Assembly: GCA_014860115.1 (NCBI GenBank)
Contig: JACZKK010000032.1
Coordinates: 1-52,532 of the forward strand
Direction of reading: 5' to 3'
Source: Ignavibacteriaceae bacterium
GTDB taxonomy: Bacteria; Bacteroidota; Ignavibacteria; Ignavibacteriales; Ignavibacteriaceae
DNA length: 52,532 nt
Position numbers and translations under genes: made by a program. Of the stretch, positions 24,599 through 33,608 are shown piece after piece. The notes beneath the pieces were generated by a model. It had not been told where the DNA came from and did not search any database. It worked only from the letters and a program-made list of their open reading frames with translations. How positions within the stretch are numbered: the first letter of the stretch is position 1; each line of letters begins with the position of its first letter.

Positions 24599-24835
24599 TT
24601 AATTTGAAAGATTATTCTTTTCTTTGTGTCTGAACCGATGAAATGTTTTACGTCCAAACCATACAGGAATTCCAATAATTAATACCAGCAGAATAATTCC
24701 AACGGGAATATGAAGCCAATCAGGTAAAACATCCGAGTGCGGACCAATTAAAAATATTGCGGTATAAAAACCAACGAACGCCGTAACGGCCAATGTCAGA
24801 ATAAAAACCAATAATATAATTATCCATTTTATCAT
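24599..24835 (-). CDS. Small two-helix membrane protein
   Basis: The 78-residue protein has two hydrophobic segments (IIILLVFILTLAVTAFVGFY at ~4-24 and LHIPVGIILLVLIIGIPVWF at ~41-60). A short Asp/His loop, SDVLPDW, joins them, and the tail is basic (RKTFHRFRHKEKN). I recognise no family. It sits 15 bp after the class III cyclase gene on the same strand and may be an accessory of that membrane enzyme; that is only positional inference. Confidence 0.6.
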   Translation of the reverse strand: MIKWIIILLVFILTLAVTAFVGFYTAIFLIGPHSDVLPDWLHIPVGIILLVLIIGIPVWFGRKTFHRFRHKEKNNLSN

Positions 24836-24850
24836 AGTGATAAACCGGAG

Positions 24851-25903
24851 CTAAATTTCCGCTATACTCTTCAGTCCGAAAATTTTGACCTTCTTCTCTT
24901 TACCCTTTAACTGCAATTCGCCAACAAACTCAGAACGGAGATATTCCGGAAGCTCAACATTTTGCAGCATATACTCGCTTATTAAAAACTTCTGATTATA
25001 CTTGTTGCATTCTTCCTGTATTCGTGCTGTAGTATTAAGAACATCGCCATGGTAAACAATTTCTTTTTTAATAGTTCCAATCCAGGTTACCGAAACTCTT
25101 CCGGCATGAAGAGCAGCTTTAAATTCCGGATGAACACCATACTTTTTAAGATACTTTTCTCTATTCCATTCAATTGAAGTGAGGATATCAAAAAAACTAT
25201 TAATACAGCGGGCATCCCTAATCCCACTCTTGAAATTCCACGTTAGAATTATTTCATCGCCGATGTATTGATAAATTTCAGCTTTTGACATGAGTATTGC
25301 GCCGGTCATATCGTGGAAGTAGTCAATCAGAAATGAACTGTATTTTGTATTGCCAAGTTTTTCAGCCATCGCAGTTGAAGATTTAAGATCAATGAAAAGA
25401 AATATCTTATTTACTTCTTCTGGAAGATGATACCTGCCCGTAACATATTTAATCAGGTCTCCCGGTCTGTGCAGTCTTCTTATTTGAAGAATTGCAATTG
25501 ATAACACAGAAACGATAGCAATAATGCTCAGGTCGCGAGGAAAATTTTGTCTATAAACTGCAGCATAAATGGACTCGCCGATTGATAAATCCTGTGTTAA
25601 GAAATTGCTTGCAGAATTAATTAGCAGTTCATGAAATGCAATAACTGAAGAATAAACTATTGTTCTGAACAAGAGAAGAAAGAAATAAGATTTGCGCCTG
25701 AATCTCTCTAAAAACAAAAACTCTTCACAAAGTCCGATTGAAGTTCCAACAAGAAACCCGATAAATAAACCTCTAAAAGTTGGTCCGGCAACATCAATCT
25801 TATCAATGTAATGAAGAAAGTAACCGATCACCGTGCCGGCGATGGTTCCCATAATGGTATAAATAAAAACGTGTTGTAGTTTATAGTTTCTTGTTAAGAA
25901 CAT
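24851..25903 (-). CDS. Membrane-anchored class III adenylate/guanylate cyclase
   Basis: The 350-residue protein has about four to five N-terminal hydrophobic segments up to residue ~155, then a single class III cyclase domain. The first metal-binding Asp is in FLFIDLKSSTAMAE, and the second is in YQYIGDEIILTW. The transition-state Asn and Arg are in VLNTTARIQEEC. The domain looks catalytically complete. It should make cAMP (cGMP cannot be excluded) as a homodimer at the inner membrane, with the membrane part as a possible sensor. No cNMP-binding protein is encoded nearby. It is the first gene of a compact minus-strand run. Confidence 0.88.
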   Translation of the reverse strand: MFLTRNYKLQHVFIYTIMGTIAGTVIGYFLHYIDKIDVAGPTFRGLFIGFLVGTSIGLCEEFLFLERFRRKSYFFLLLFRTIVYSSVIAFHELLINSASNFLTQDLSIGESIYAAVYRQNFPRDLSIIAIVSVLSIAILQIRRLHRPGDLIKYVTGRYHLPEEVNKIFLFIDLKSSTAMAEKLGNTKYSSFLIDYFHDMTGAILMSKAEIYQYIGDEIILTWNFKSGIRDARCINSFFDILTSIEWNREKYLKKYGVHPEFKAALHAGRVSVTWIGTIKKEIVYHGDVLNTTARIQEECNKYNQKFLISEYMLQNVELPEYLRSEFVGELQLKGKEKKVKIFGLKSIAEI

Positions 25904-26032
25904 TTCTAATTAAATATGCAGATGATTGAAGACAGTACAGATTAAAACAGATTATATGTAGTCAACTTAATGAAAAGTATGGATTAGTTGAATAACTAAA
26001 TGATAAGCGGAATTATTTAAGAGTAATCTGAA

Positions 26033-26422
26033 TTATTTAATTATTTTCCCGCTGATGAGTGGCGCAAAAATGTTGTTAAGAAGAACAAGCACCCAGAGCC
26101 TTCCATTAAACAAATTATAATCAGCAAATAGTTTCTGCCACGAATGACCCATCACATAATGACCGAAAACAAATTCGAAAATTATAGTGATAACAACCCA
26201 GAAAAATCCAATTCCTAAAAGAGTCGTAACATTTTTTATTCTCATCTTCCGGATGAACAAGTAGATGATGATGAGTTGAACAATCAAATAAAGCAAGGTC
26301 CCAAGCTGGTGTGCCGTCGGCTCTCCAAATTGTGGGAGCAAAACACCAACCCTGAAAGCTGCCACCATAATTGCACTAACTGCAAGTATTAACCAGATGC
26401 CAAGTGACTTTAGATATAACAT
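26033..26422 (-). CDS. Four-helix membrane protein downstream of SulP
   Basis: The 129-residue protein has four hydrophobic segments, with the motif FEFVFGHYVMGHSW between the third and fourth helices. Some glycerophosphotransferase- or EamA-independent small membrane families have a similar look, but I cannot assign it. It starts 7 bp after the stop of the sulP gene on the same strand, so it is probably co-transcribed with it. Confidence 0.6.
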   Translation of the reverse strand: MLYLKSLGIWLILAVSAIMVAAFRVGVLLPQFGEPTAHQLGTLLYLIVQLIIIYLFIRKMRIKNVTTLLGIGFFWVVITIIFEFVFGHYVMGHSWQKLFADYNLFNGRLWVLVLLNNIFAPLISGKIIK

Positions 26423-26429
26423 CGTTATA

Positions 26430-28139
26430 TTATTTTTTTCTTTCTCTTGCCACTACCGGAATAAAATCAGCCGGTCTCCCAAGTTTTGGCAAATCAAGAA
26501 TTTCTCTTGCCCTATCAAGCGCATCGTCAATATTTCCGTGAATGTTTTCTTCACCGAATAAATCAAATACTCCAGCTTGAGTCATTGCATACAAAGGCTG
26601 TGTATGAACACCGGAGAGGATCATGTGCGTTTTATGTTTTTTTGCATCATTGAAAAAATCTTTTAGTGTCTGCAAACCCGTTGCATCTATTGCGGGAACA
26701 TTTCTCATACGAATAATTCTTACTTTAGGCGGTTTTTCTATAACTGCCATTTCGTCTTTAAACTTTTTCGCAGCACCAAAGAAGAAAGGTCCGTTAATTT
26801 CAAACACTTCAACTCCTTCAGGAATTTGTTTCTTATCAATTGAATTTGGATCAATCTGATCTTCTGAATCTTCAAGTTCACGGGTTATAACACTTACATT
26901 AGAAACTTCTGACATACGTTTCATAAATAATAAAACAGCGAGTACCATTCCAATTTCAATTGCGATAGTTAAATCAAAAATTACAGTCAGGAAGAAAGTT
27001 GTGAGCAAAACCGCAATATCGCTTTTGGGACTTTTTAGTAAAGATATGAATGCACGCCACTCACTCATATTATAAGCAACGATAACGAGTATCGCAGATA
27101 ATGTGGCCATCGGGATAATCTTGGCATAACTTCCAAAGAAAAGCATTATCAATAAAAGAGTTATTGCGTGAATGATCCCGGCGACAGGGGTTCTCCCGCC
27201 ATTCTTGATATTAGTTGCGGTTCTTGCAATTGCACCTGTTGCTGGAATTCCACCGAATATTGGCGTGATGATGTTAGCTAAACCTTGTGCAACCAATTCC
27301 ATGTTGCTTCTGTGTTTGCCGCCAATCATACCATCTGCAACAACCGCAGATAAAAGTGATTCGATAGCTGCAAGAATTGCAATTACAGTGGCCGGACCAA
27401 TAAGATTACGAATTACACTTAAATTAATTTCATATAAATTTGGTGAGGGAAGCTCTGAAGGAATTTCACCAAACCTGCTGCCAATCGTATCAACAGGAAG
27501 TTTAAATACAATCACAATAACCGTTGTAACAATAATCGCAATTAATGAGCCAGGAATTCTATGCGTAAGCCTCGGCCAGAAAATCATTATCAACAATGCC
27601 AGCACAGCAATGCCAAGCACATTAAAATTCACAGAGGAGAAGGACCAAAAGTAAGAAATCCATTTTTCGTGAAACTCTGAAGGCACTTTTACTAATTGTA
27701 ATCCAAAAAAATCTTTTATCTGTGTAGAAAAAATCAACAGAGCGATGCCACTTGTAAATCCAACAACAACTGGATAAGGGATGAATTTTATAAGTGAACC
27801 GAACTTAATTAGTCCCATTATTACTAGAATAATACCAGCCATAATCGTAGCAATTGCAAGTCCGGTTGTTCCGTACTGCTGGACAATTCCATAAACAATA
27901 ATTATAAAAGCACCGGTAGGTCCGCCGATTTGAACACGGCTTCCGCCAAAAAAAGAAATTACAAAGCCCGCAATGATCGCAGTGATAATTCCTTTTTCAG
28001 GAGTAACACCGCTTGCAATACCAAATGCTATTGCGAGAGGAAGAGCAACTATACCAACAATTACTCCCGCTGTTAGATCTGCTGTGAATTGTTTTTTTGA
28101 GTAGTCTTTGAGAGTGGTGAAAAGTTTGGGTTTTAACAT
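26430..28139 (-). CDS. SulP family anion transporter with STAS domain
   Basis: The 569-residue protein has the SLC26/SulP transport core of many hydrophobic helices to about residue 400. Marker segments are [20 protein letters not shown] near the start and [20 protein letters not shown] in the middle. A cytoplasmic C-terminal STAS domain follows ([38 protein letters not shown]). Members carry sulfate, bicarbonate, dicarboxylates or other anions; the substrate is not decidable from sequence, and no carbonic anhydrase is adjacent. A possible promoter, TTGCGC-N16-TATAAG, lies upstream on the minus strand. The gene leads a two-gene unit. Confidence 0.93.
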   Translation of the reverse strand: MLKPKLFTTLKDYSKKQFTADLTAGVIVGIVALPLAIAFGIASGVTPEKGIITAIIAGFVISFFGGSRVQIGGPTGAFIIIVYGIVQQYGTTGLAIATIMAGIILVIMGLIKFGSLIKFIPYPVVVGFTSGIALLIFSTQIKDFFGLQLVKVPSEFHEKWISYFWSFSSVNFNVLGIAVLALLIMIFWPRLTHRIPGSLIAIIVTTVIVIVFKLPVDTIGSRFGEIPSELPSPNLYEINLSVIRNLIGPATVIAILAAIESLLSAVVADGMIGGKHRSNMELVAQGLANIITPIFGGIPATGAIARTATNIKNGGRTPVAGIIHAITLLLIMLFFGSYAKIIPMATLSAILVIVAYNMSEWRAFISLLKSPKSDIAVLLTTFFLTVIFDLTIAIEIGMVLAVLLFMKRMSEVSNVSVITRELEDSEDQIDPNSIDKKQIPEGVEVFEINGPFFFGAAKKFKDEMAVIEKPPKVRIIRMRNVPAIDATGLQTLKDFFNDAKKHKTHMILSGVHTQPLYAMTQAGVFDLFGEENIHGNIDDALDRAREILDLPKLGRPADFIPVVARERKK

Positions 28140-28270
28140 TTACGAGGAATATTTGTCCTTATATTTTAAACAAAAAGTTGCGCAAAGATAAGTTGAATTT
28201 GTATCTTCATCAAAAAGATGTTTGTGATTGATTTAGCGATTTGAAAATTTATCTTGTATGCAAGTGTAAG

Positions 28271-28714
28271 TTAAATCCATCGTCCAACTTTTTTCTTATA
28301 AGCAAGATACTCTTGGCCAAATTGTTCCTGCATAGATTTTTCTTCCTGAGTTATAAACGCAATCTCCATTGCAATGATAAATAATATGAATCCAACAAAA
28401 GAAATAATTGATCCAAGAACGAACCCAAGGCCGATTAATAATATTGTCATTCCCAGATACATTGGATTGCGGGAAATTTTGAATGGTCCTGTCTGAATAA
28501 AAGCAGAGGGCTTTTCCAGTGGCTTTACAGTTGTTTTGTTTTTTTTGAATAGCTGGTCGGTCCAAATGTTTAAAATTCCCCCAATCACAAAGAATAAAAA
28601 TCCCATGAAATTATATGGATAATTAATACATTGCTTTATCGGTAAAAGAAAGTGCATTATCGCCGCAATTATCAAGCAGATGGCAAAATAAGTTGGGGGA
28701 AGTATTTTTTTCAA
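28271..28714 (-). CDS. Isoprenylcysteine methyltransferase-family membrane protein
   Basis: The 147-residue protein has about four hydrophobic segments. The C-terminal ICMT/PEMT signature includes GPFKISRNPMYLGMTILLIG and EIAFITQEEKSMQEQFGQEY followed by KKKVGRW. Enzymes of this superfamily methylate isoprenylated or lipid substrates with SAM; bacterial members are mostly untested. The start is a TTG at 28714 with AAGGA 7 bases upstream. Its neighbour at 28757 is on the same strand, 42 bp upstream. Confidence 0.85.
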   Translation of the reverse strand: MKKILPPTYFAICLIIAAIMHFLLPIKQCINYPYNFMGFLFFVIGGILNIWTDQLFKKNKTTVKPLEKPSAFIQTGPFKISRNPMYLGMTILLIGLGFVLGSIISFVGFILFIIAMEIAFITQEEKSMQEQFGQEYLAYKKKVGRWI

Positions 28715-28756
28715 ATTAATTCCTTCAGAAAATTGAGTTTACTGTAAGTTCTCCTA

Positions 28757-29434
28757 TTATTTAACGGCCGTAAAATCAACAATCCACTTGCCTGATTCTG
28801 ACTCACCATTAAATGGAACTTCGATTTCAAAATCCTCCCCCTTACCAGCCTTGAATAAAGGTACATCAAAAATAAACGAATAATTTTCAATGTAACCCTT
28901 TGCAATATGAGATTCGAATTCCAGGGTGTGAAAGCCAAAGTTAGTATTGAATCTTATAAATGCGGTTTCTACTAAAGGAACAATTCCTGATGTATCCATA
29001 GCCGTGGATTCGAGCTGCATCTCTAAGTAAGGAGAAAATTCATTAGGCCCGGCAGTTACCTTGTTATCCCACTTATCCTTTTCTGTCTCCCAGTCGGGAC
29101 AGATATTAAACTCCATTAGTTTACCAACACCATGAACTTGACGTCCACCAATTTTATAGTTACTATCTTTTACTCCGAACATAGCAGCATAACCCTTTGC
29201 GTAAGAACCAATAAATTTAAAATCCGAAAACTGAGCAGTGAAAGAAAGACTTCTGAAAGTAGCCCCGGTGTACGGATTGCAGTCCCCGGTAGATTGAAAA
29301 TAAATATTGATGATATACTCTGGTGAAGAAACGAATACGGATTTCTTCTGTGGAAAGGAAATAGATGAAAGAAGAATTAAGGTAGATAAAAGCAAGATTG
29401 AGTTTGGCTTTTGAATGAGATTTGTTATTGACAT
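28757..29434 (-). CDS. Exported protein of unknown function
   Basis: The 225-residue protein has a signal peptide (LLLSTLILLSSISFPQKKS; cut near residue 29) and no lipobox. The mature part is predicted to be beta-rich (FRSLSFTAQFSDFKFIGSYA; FHTLEFESHIAKGYIENYSF). I do not recognise the family. A GGGGG stretch lies just before the ATG. It is divergent from the DUF4136 lipoprotein at 29582 and is followed by the ICMT-like gene. Confidence 0.65.
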   Translation of the reverse strand: MSITNLIQKPNSILLLSTLILLSSISFPQKKSVFVSSPEYIINIYFQSTGDCNPYTGATFRSLSFTAQFSDFKFIGSYAKGYAAMFGVKDSNYKIGGRQVHGVGKLMEFNICPDWETEKDKWDNKVTAGPNEFSPYLEMQLESTAMDTSGIVPLVETAFIRFNTNFGFHTLEFESHIAKGYIENYSFIFDVPLFKAGKGEDFEIEVPFNGESESGKWIVDFTAVK

Positions 29435-29581
29435 TATGCCCCCCGGAATTAATAAATTAATAAATAGTTGTTCACATATTGCTTAACATAATTGAATATA
29501 GGTAAAAGTTCAATTAACAATTAGCAAGGTTTATGCTTTTTTCTGTAAGTTCTCTTACACAATAAAAGGAATTTATACTCT

Positions 29582-30196
29582 ATGAAAACTAATCTTATAA
29601 TTTTATTGATTGCAGTTTTGTTAGCTAGTTGCAGCAGTTCAAACAGAATTTCAAATAGCTGGAAAAACCCGGAAGCGACTCAGGAATCAGCGAAGTTTCA
29701 AACAGTTGCTGTATTTGCGATGGTAAAAAATCCTGATATGCGAATGGATGTTGAAGAATCAATCGCGAGCCAGATGCCGAATACTATTGCTGTTCCTTCT
29801 TATAAAATGATTACTAATGAAGAGCTTGCAGATATTAATGCTGTAAAACAAAAGTTGAATGAAAGAGGAATGGAAGGGGCGCTTGTTTTATCGGTCAGAA
29901 AAGTTGACGAGAAAACATCTTACTATTCTTCGGGAATGTACCCTTCGGCTTATTACAGTTTTGGTGGATATTATAATTATGCCTGGAATTATATGTACGA
30001 TCCATACATGTATTCAACCACAAATGTTTATGTTGACCTGGAAATTCTTATCTATTCAATAAAGAATGACCAGCTTATATGGTATGGTGAAAGCACGTCC
30101 GTAAATCCCGAAGGAATTCAGCAGACTATTTCAGAACTCGCAGTATCCGTGAAGAATCAGTTAGTTGAAGATGGATTATTAGACCCGGCAAGATAA
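29582..30196 (+). CDS. DUF4136-like lipoprotein
   Basis: The 204-residue protein has a lipobox at LLASCSSS (Cys 17), then ISNSWKNPEATQESAKFQTV, which fits the start of DUF4136-like lipoproteins. A helix follows (RMDVEESIASQM). A low-complexity Tyr/Ser-rich segment lies at ~113-150 (YPSAYYSFGGYYNYAWNY), followed by VYVDLEILIYSIKNDQLIWY and a C-terminal helix. These proteins are periplasmic or outer-membrane associated and uncharacterised. AAGGAA lies upstream of the ATG. It is followed 32 bp later by a methyltransferase gene on the same strand. Confidence 0.7.
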   Translation: MKTNLIILLIAVLLASCSSSNRISNSWKNPEATQESAKFQTVAVFAMVKNPDMRMDVEESIASQMPNTIAVPSYKMITNEELADINAVKQKLNERGMEGALVLSVRKVDEKTSYYSSGMYPSAYYSFGGYYNYAWNYMYDPYMYSTTNVYVDLEILIYSIKNDQLIWYGESTSVNPEGIQQTISELAVSVKNQLVEDGLLDPAR

Positions 30197-30228
30197 GCTT
30201 TAATTATTTGTTCAGAGGAGCTATTAAA

Positions 30229-31215
30229 ATGAATGAAATTAAATCTGCTGAGGATTTTCGCGAACTTGCAAATTTATTTCGTGAAAGCCGCACATTATTA
30301 ACCGCCATTGAATTAAAAATATTTACCGTTCTCAGTACTCATATGATGGCCTCCGATGAAGTATCACAAAAAATTAATGCGGATGGCAGAGCGACAGATC
30401 GATTAATGAATGCTTTGTGTGCAATGGGCATTCTGAAAAAAGTTCACGGGAAATTTTATAACTCTGATTTGTCCTCAAAATATCTCGTCGAAAGCAAACC
30501 TGATTTTATGGGCAATCTTTATCATACAAATAATCTTTGGAATAACTGGAGTCATCTGACTGACTCGGTAATTAAAGGCAGCTCAGCAATTGATGACGAA
30601 GATAAAACTAATGGAGAAAGCTGGGTTGAAGCATTCATTGGAGCAATGCATTACCGTGGAGTTAAACAGGGCAAAATACTTGCAATGATGATCGATCTTT
30701 CAAATGTTAAAACAATGCTCGATGTTGGTGGGGGTTCTGCAGCGTTTTCAATGGAGATTGTTAAGAAAAATTCTGCTATAAATGCTGTTGTGCTTGATTT
30801 GCCTTACGTTATTCCTTTAACAAAAAGATATGTGAACGAAGCCGGGCTCACAAGTAAATTTAGTTTTATACAGGGTGATTATTTAACAAAAGAATTTGAA
30901 GGCAGTTACGATTTGATTCTTCTTTCTTCCATTGTTCATATAAATAACTACCAGCAAAATAAAATACTGATTAAAAAATGTGCTGATGCATTAAATAAAA
31001 ATGGTATGATTGTAATAAGCGATTTCATAATGAATGATGACAGAACAAAACCTTTTCACGGAGCTTTGTTTTCTCTAAATATGCTTGTAGGGACTGCCAA
31101 CGGCGATACTTATACGGAAGGCGAAATGAGAGAATGGTTTCAATCAGCGGGTCTTTCCAAAATTGGAAGAAAAAATACTTCTTTCGGTTCTGATCTGATG
31201 ATAGCAGTAAAATAA
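30229..31215 (+). CDS. O-methyltransferase family 2-like enzyme
   Basis: The 328-residue protein has a two-part layout. An N-terminal winged-helix dimerisation domain covers ~1-105 (LTAIELKIFTVLSTHMMASD). A SAM-binding Rossmann domain follows: TMLDVGGGSAAFSMEIVKKN, then FIQGDYLTKEFEGSYDLILL, VHINNYQQN and NKNGMIVISDF. This is the plan of plant-type and CrtF/HIOMT-like O-methyltransferases that act on small hydroxylated molecules. I start at ATG 30229 with GAGGAG 9 bases upstream; a TTG at 30208 would add seven residues without a ribosome-binding site. Confidence 0.88.
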   Translation: MNEIKSAEDFRELANLFRESRTLLTAIELKIFTVLSTHMMASDEVSQKINADGRATDRLMNALCAMGILKKVHGKFYNSDLSSKYLVESKPDFMGNLYHTNNLWNNWSHLTDSVIKGSSAIDDEDKTNGESWVEAFIGAMHYRGVKQGKILAMMIDLSNVKTMLDVGGGSAAFSMEIVKKNSAINAVVLDLPYVIPLTKRYVNEAGLTSKFSFIQGDYLTKEFEGSYDLILLSSIVHINNYQQNKILIKKCADALNKNGMIVISDFIMNDDRTKPFHGALFSLNMLVGTANGDTYTEGEMREWFQSAGLSKIGRKNTSFGSDLMIAVK

Positions 31216-31228
31216 ATTTTTGACGGAA

Positions 31229-31654
31229 CTATCGAAGCTGCTCTCCTTCAAATCTTCCCCAGTTTATTACTCCAGGAAATCCAACATAACTCCATTGCCC
31301 ATCAATCCTGTAGGGAAGACTCATCGAACATTCAAGCAATACATTATTGTCAATCATTGCAGGATTGAGGTTTAATGATAAAGTTCCGAGCATATTTGTG
31401 ATTCCTTCAAAACCGCCATGACCAATTTGAGGTCCGATGTTTTCACAATTAGAAACAAGACTAAAACGCCACCTGCCTTTTACATCAATTGAATCGATAG
31501 AGTCAATACATAAATATCCTTCAATAATTTTATTCCGGGAACTGTCGTAACCGGCGTACTTGTAGGATTTTGGAAAAGAATTTGGATCAGAATCCTCACA
31601 GGAAAAAAGAAAGGAAACGACTGTTATTACTGTGATTAGAATTAATGCTTTCAT
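31229..31654 (-). CDS. Small lipoprotein of unknown function
   Basis: The 141-residue protein has a lipobox in SFLFSCEDSD (Cys ~19) and a predicted beta-sandwich mature part (YAGYDSSRNKIIEGYLCIDS; GRWRFSLVSNCENIGPQIG). I recognise no family. I prefer the ATG at 31654, preceded by GAGGAA, to the TTG at 31681. It converges with the methyltransferase gene (13 bp between stops) and is divergent from creD. Confidence 0.65.
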   Translation of the reverse strand: MKALILITVITVVSFLFSCEDSDPNSFPKSYKYAGYDSSRNKIIEGYLCIDSIDSIDVKGRWRFSLVSNCENIGPQIGHGGFEGITNMLGTLSLNLNPAMIDNNVLLECSMSLPYRIDGQWSYVGFPGVINWGRFEGEQLR

Positions 31655-31813
31655 AAAATTCCTCAAAGTTGTTCGGGTCAAAGGGAAGAAAAATCCTTCA
31701 TTTAATCAAGACATATTTAAAGTGCACTATTATTTGCATCTTGTCTAAATGAACAATTCTTTGAAGTTACTTATCTAAAGACCAAACATCATCAACCACT
31801 TTGGGGTAAAAAA

Positions 31814-33115
31814 ATGAAGAAAGAATCCGTAGCTCTCCGCATCATTCTTATTGCATCAATAATAATTCTACTTATCATTCCCCTGCTTATGGTTCAATCG
31901 CTGATTACTGACAGACAAAACTACAGGCAGGAAGCAGTAAATGAAATAAGTAAAGGCTGGGCAGGTGTACAAACAATCGCAGGTCCAATAATCACTGTTT
32001 CGCGAAAAGTTGAAAAAGCAGATAAAAAGGGGAACAAATATTTTGTCATAAATAATGACTACTACCTTCCAGAAACTTTGAAAATTGACGTTGAAGTTGT
32101 TCCCGAAAAAAGATACAGGGGCATTTATGAAGTGATGCTTTATAAATCTAAAGTAAAAATGAGCGGAACCCTAAACCTATCTGGACTGAAAGAAAAATAT
32201 GCGAATGAAAATCTTGATGAAAGTTACATCTCCTTCAACATAAGCGATTTAAGGGGAATTCAAAAAGATGCCGAGTTAAATTTAAATGGCAAAAAGTATA
32301 AGCTGACTCCGGGATTAAAAGATAAAGTTTTCCAAAACGGATTTTATTCTGATCTGGATTTAAGCAAAGAAGACCTGCAGAAGAATTTTGAAATTGAGCT
32401 TGAGCTTAACGGAATGGAAAATCTTGACTTTGTTCCATTGGGAAAATTTACAGAGGTGAATATGAAGTCATCCTGGAACAACCCAAGCTTTGAGGGTGCT
32501 TTTCTTCCATTATCAAGAGAGATAACTGAAGATGGATTTACTGCGCAGTGGAAAGTGAATTATTTTAACAGATCTTTTCCGCAGGAATGGGAAAACCAGA
32601 CCTACGATACTTTCGCCAGCGCTTTTGGCGTTAAGCTTTTAGTCCCTGTTGACGAATACCAGAAAACTATGCGCACTTCCAAATACGGGTTGATGATAAT
32701 TGTTCTCACATTTCTTAGCTTTTTTATGATTGAACTATTCAGCAAAAAAGTTATTCACCCGATTCAATATTTACTAGTTGGTTTGGCGCTTATAATTTTT
32801 TATTCAATCCTTCTGGCAATTTCAGAATACATTCTGTTCCAGTATTCATATTTAATTTCAAGCCTGCTGATAATTGCTTTGATTGGATTTTACGCTAAGA
32901 GCATTTATCAAAGCACACAAATTTCATTTATAATTTCAGGAATGCTGATGATGTTTTATGGATTTATGTATGTAATCCTGCAGCTTCAGGATTATTCTTT
33001 GCTGATCGGGACAATAGCTTTGTTTATTATACTGGCGGCGATAATGTTCTTCACCAGAAAAATAAACTGGTTTGATGTACTGAGTAATAAAACGAATGTT
33101 ACCCGAGTTGAGTAA
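31814..33115 (+). CDS. creD: Cell envelope integrity protein CreD
   Basis: The 433-residue protein matches CreD (CreD/Cet family). It has an N-terminal transmembrane helix (LRIILIASIIILLIIPLLMV), then YRQEAVNEISKGWAGVQTIA and a large periplasmic domain to ~290. At least five helices lie at the C-terminus, including the conserved FAVKLLVPVD-type stretch (here SAFGVKLLVPVDEYQKTMRT). In enteric bacteria creD is under CreBC control and affects beta-lactam and colicin tolerance; no creBC genes are in the window. It ends at a strong terminator at 33130. Confidence 0.93.
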   Translation: MKKESVALRIILIASIIILLIIPLLMVQSLITDRQNYRQEAVNEISKGWAGVQTIAGPIITVSRKVEKADKKGNKYFVINNDYYLPETLKIDVEVVPEKRYRGIYEVMLYKSKVKMSGTLNLSGLKEKYANENLDESYISFNISDLRGIQKDAELNLNGKKYKLTPGLKDKVFQNGFYSDLDLSKEDLQKNFEIELELNGMENLDFVPLGKFTEVNMKSSWNNPSFEGAFLPLSREITEDGFTAQWKVNYFNRSFPQEWENQTYDTFASAFGVKLLVPVDEYQKTMRTSKYGLMIIVLTFLSFFMIELFSKKVIHPIQYLLVGLALIIFYSILLAISEYILFQYSYLISSLLIIALIGFYAKSIYQSTQISFIISGMLMMFYGFMYVILQLQDYSLLIGTIALFIILAAIMFFTRKINWFDVLSNKTNVTRVE

Positions 33116-33129
33116 ATAATGGAAAGTTA

Positions 33130-33157
33130 AAACCGCAGAATTAATGTTCTGCGGTTT
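33130..33157 (+). terminator. Rho-independent terminator of creD
   Basis: AAACCGCAGAA (33130-33140) pairs perfectly with TTCTGCGGTTT (33147-33157), an 11-bp stem with a 6-base loop, 14 bases after the creD stop codon. Confidence 0.75.
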
Positions 33158-33219
33158 ATAAAAAGAGTATTTTTAATCAACAGACTCAAGCAGTTTTAAA
33201 CCAAGCGGGATATTGATTA

Positions 33220-33414
33220 ATGAATGAATTTAAACGTGCTGATGTGAAAATCGGAATGCATGTAAAAGTAATTATGAAAGAAGACCAACGGACTGGCAAA
33301 CTTACCGAAGGTATTATTAAAGACATTCTGACAAAATCCACAAATCACCCTCACGGAATAAAGGTACGACTTGAAACTGGCGAAGTGGGACGAGTTAAGG
33401 AAATTTTGGAGTAA
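33220..33414 (+). CDS. YwbE family protein (DUF2196)
   Basis: The 64-residue protein matches the YwbE family almost along its whole length: FKRADVKIGMHVKVIMKEDQ, then TGKLTEGIIKDILTKSTNHP, HGIKVRLETGEVGRVKEI. The family is a small beta-barrel, KOW-like protein of unknown role and is usually about 65 residues. It is a single gene between creD and the first rsgA remnant. Confidence 0.88.
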   Translation: MNEFKRADVKIGMHVKVIMKEDQRTGKLTEGIIKDILTKSTNHPHGIKVRLETGEVGRVKEILE

Positions 33415-33500
33415 AATTATTTTTAAGCAGGCTTAACCCAAACGGCACAGACCAAAGCCATAAGCTGATAAATCTGACTGACTAGCCTGGATTAAAACAA

Positions 33501-33596
33501 CTACTCTCTTCCCTTCATTTTCTTAACATCTTTCATTGTGGAATGAAAGAATTTGCCAAACTTTTTATTACGCTGCTGCGTTTTTTCGTAAATCAA
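33501..33596 (-). pseudogene. C-terminal remnant of a second rsgA
   Basis: Read on the minus strand, codons ending at TAG 33501 encode KKFGKFFHSTMKDVKKMKG followed by RE. This is the exact C-terminus of the intact RsgA at 35840-36916 with one conservative change. The seven residues before it (EKTQQRN) are weakly similar. DNA identity over the shared 60 bases is roughly 85%, so it is not a fresh duplication. No upstream part of rsgA precedes it; the DUF5700 gene's stop lies 13 bases away. The matching N-terminal remnant is at 37432-37503. Confidence 0.8.
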
Positions 33597-33608
33597 AGTT
33601 TGATTTTT

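Noticed and set aside
27172-27654. 160-codon plus-strand frame inside the SulP gene
   Set aside because: The hydrophobic reverse reading of membrane helices produces such frames; the SulP gene is unambiguous.
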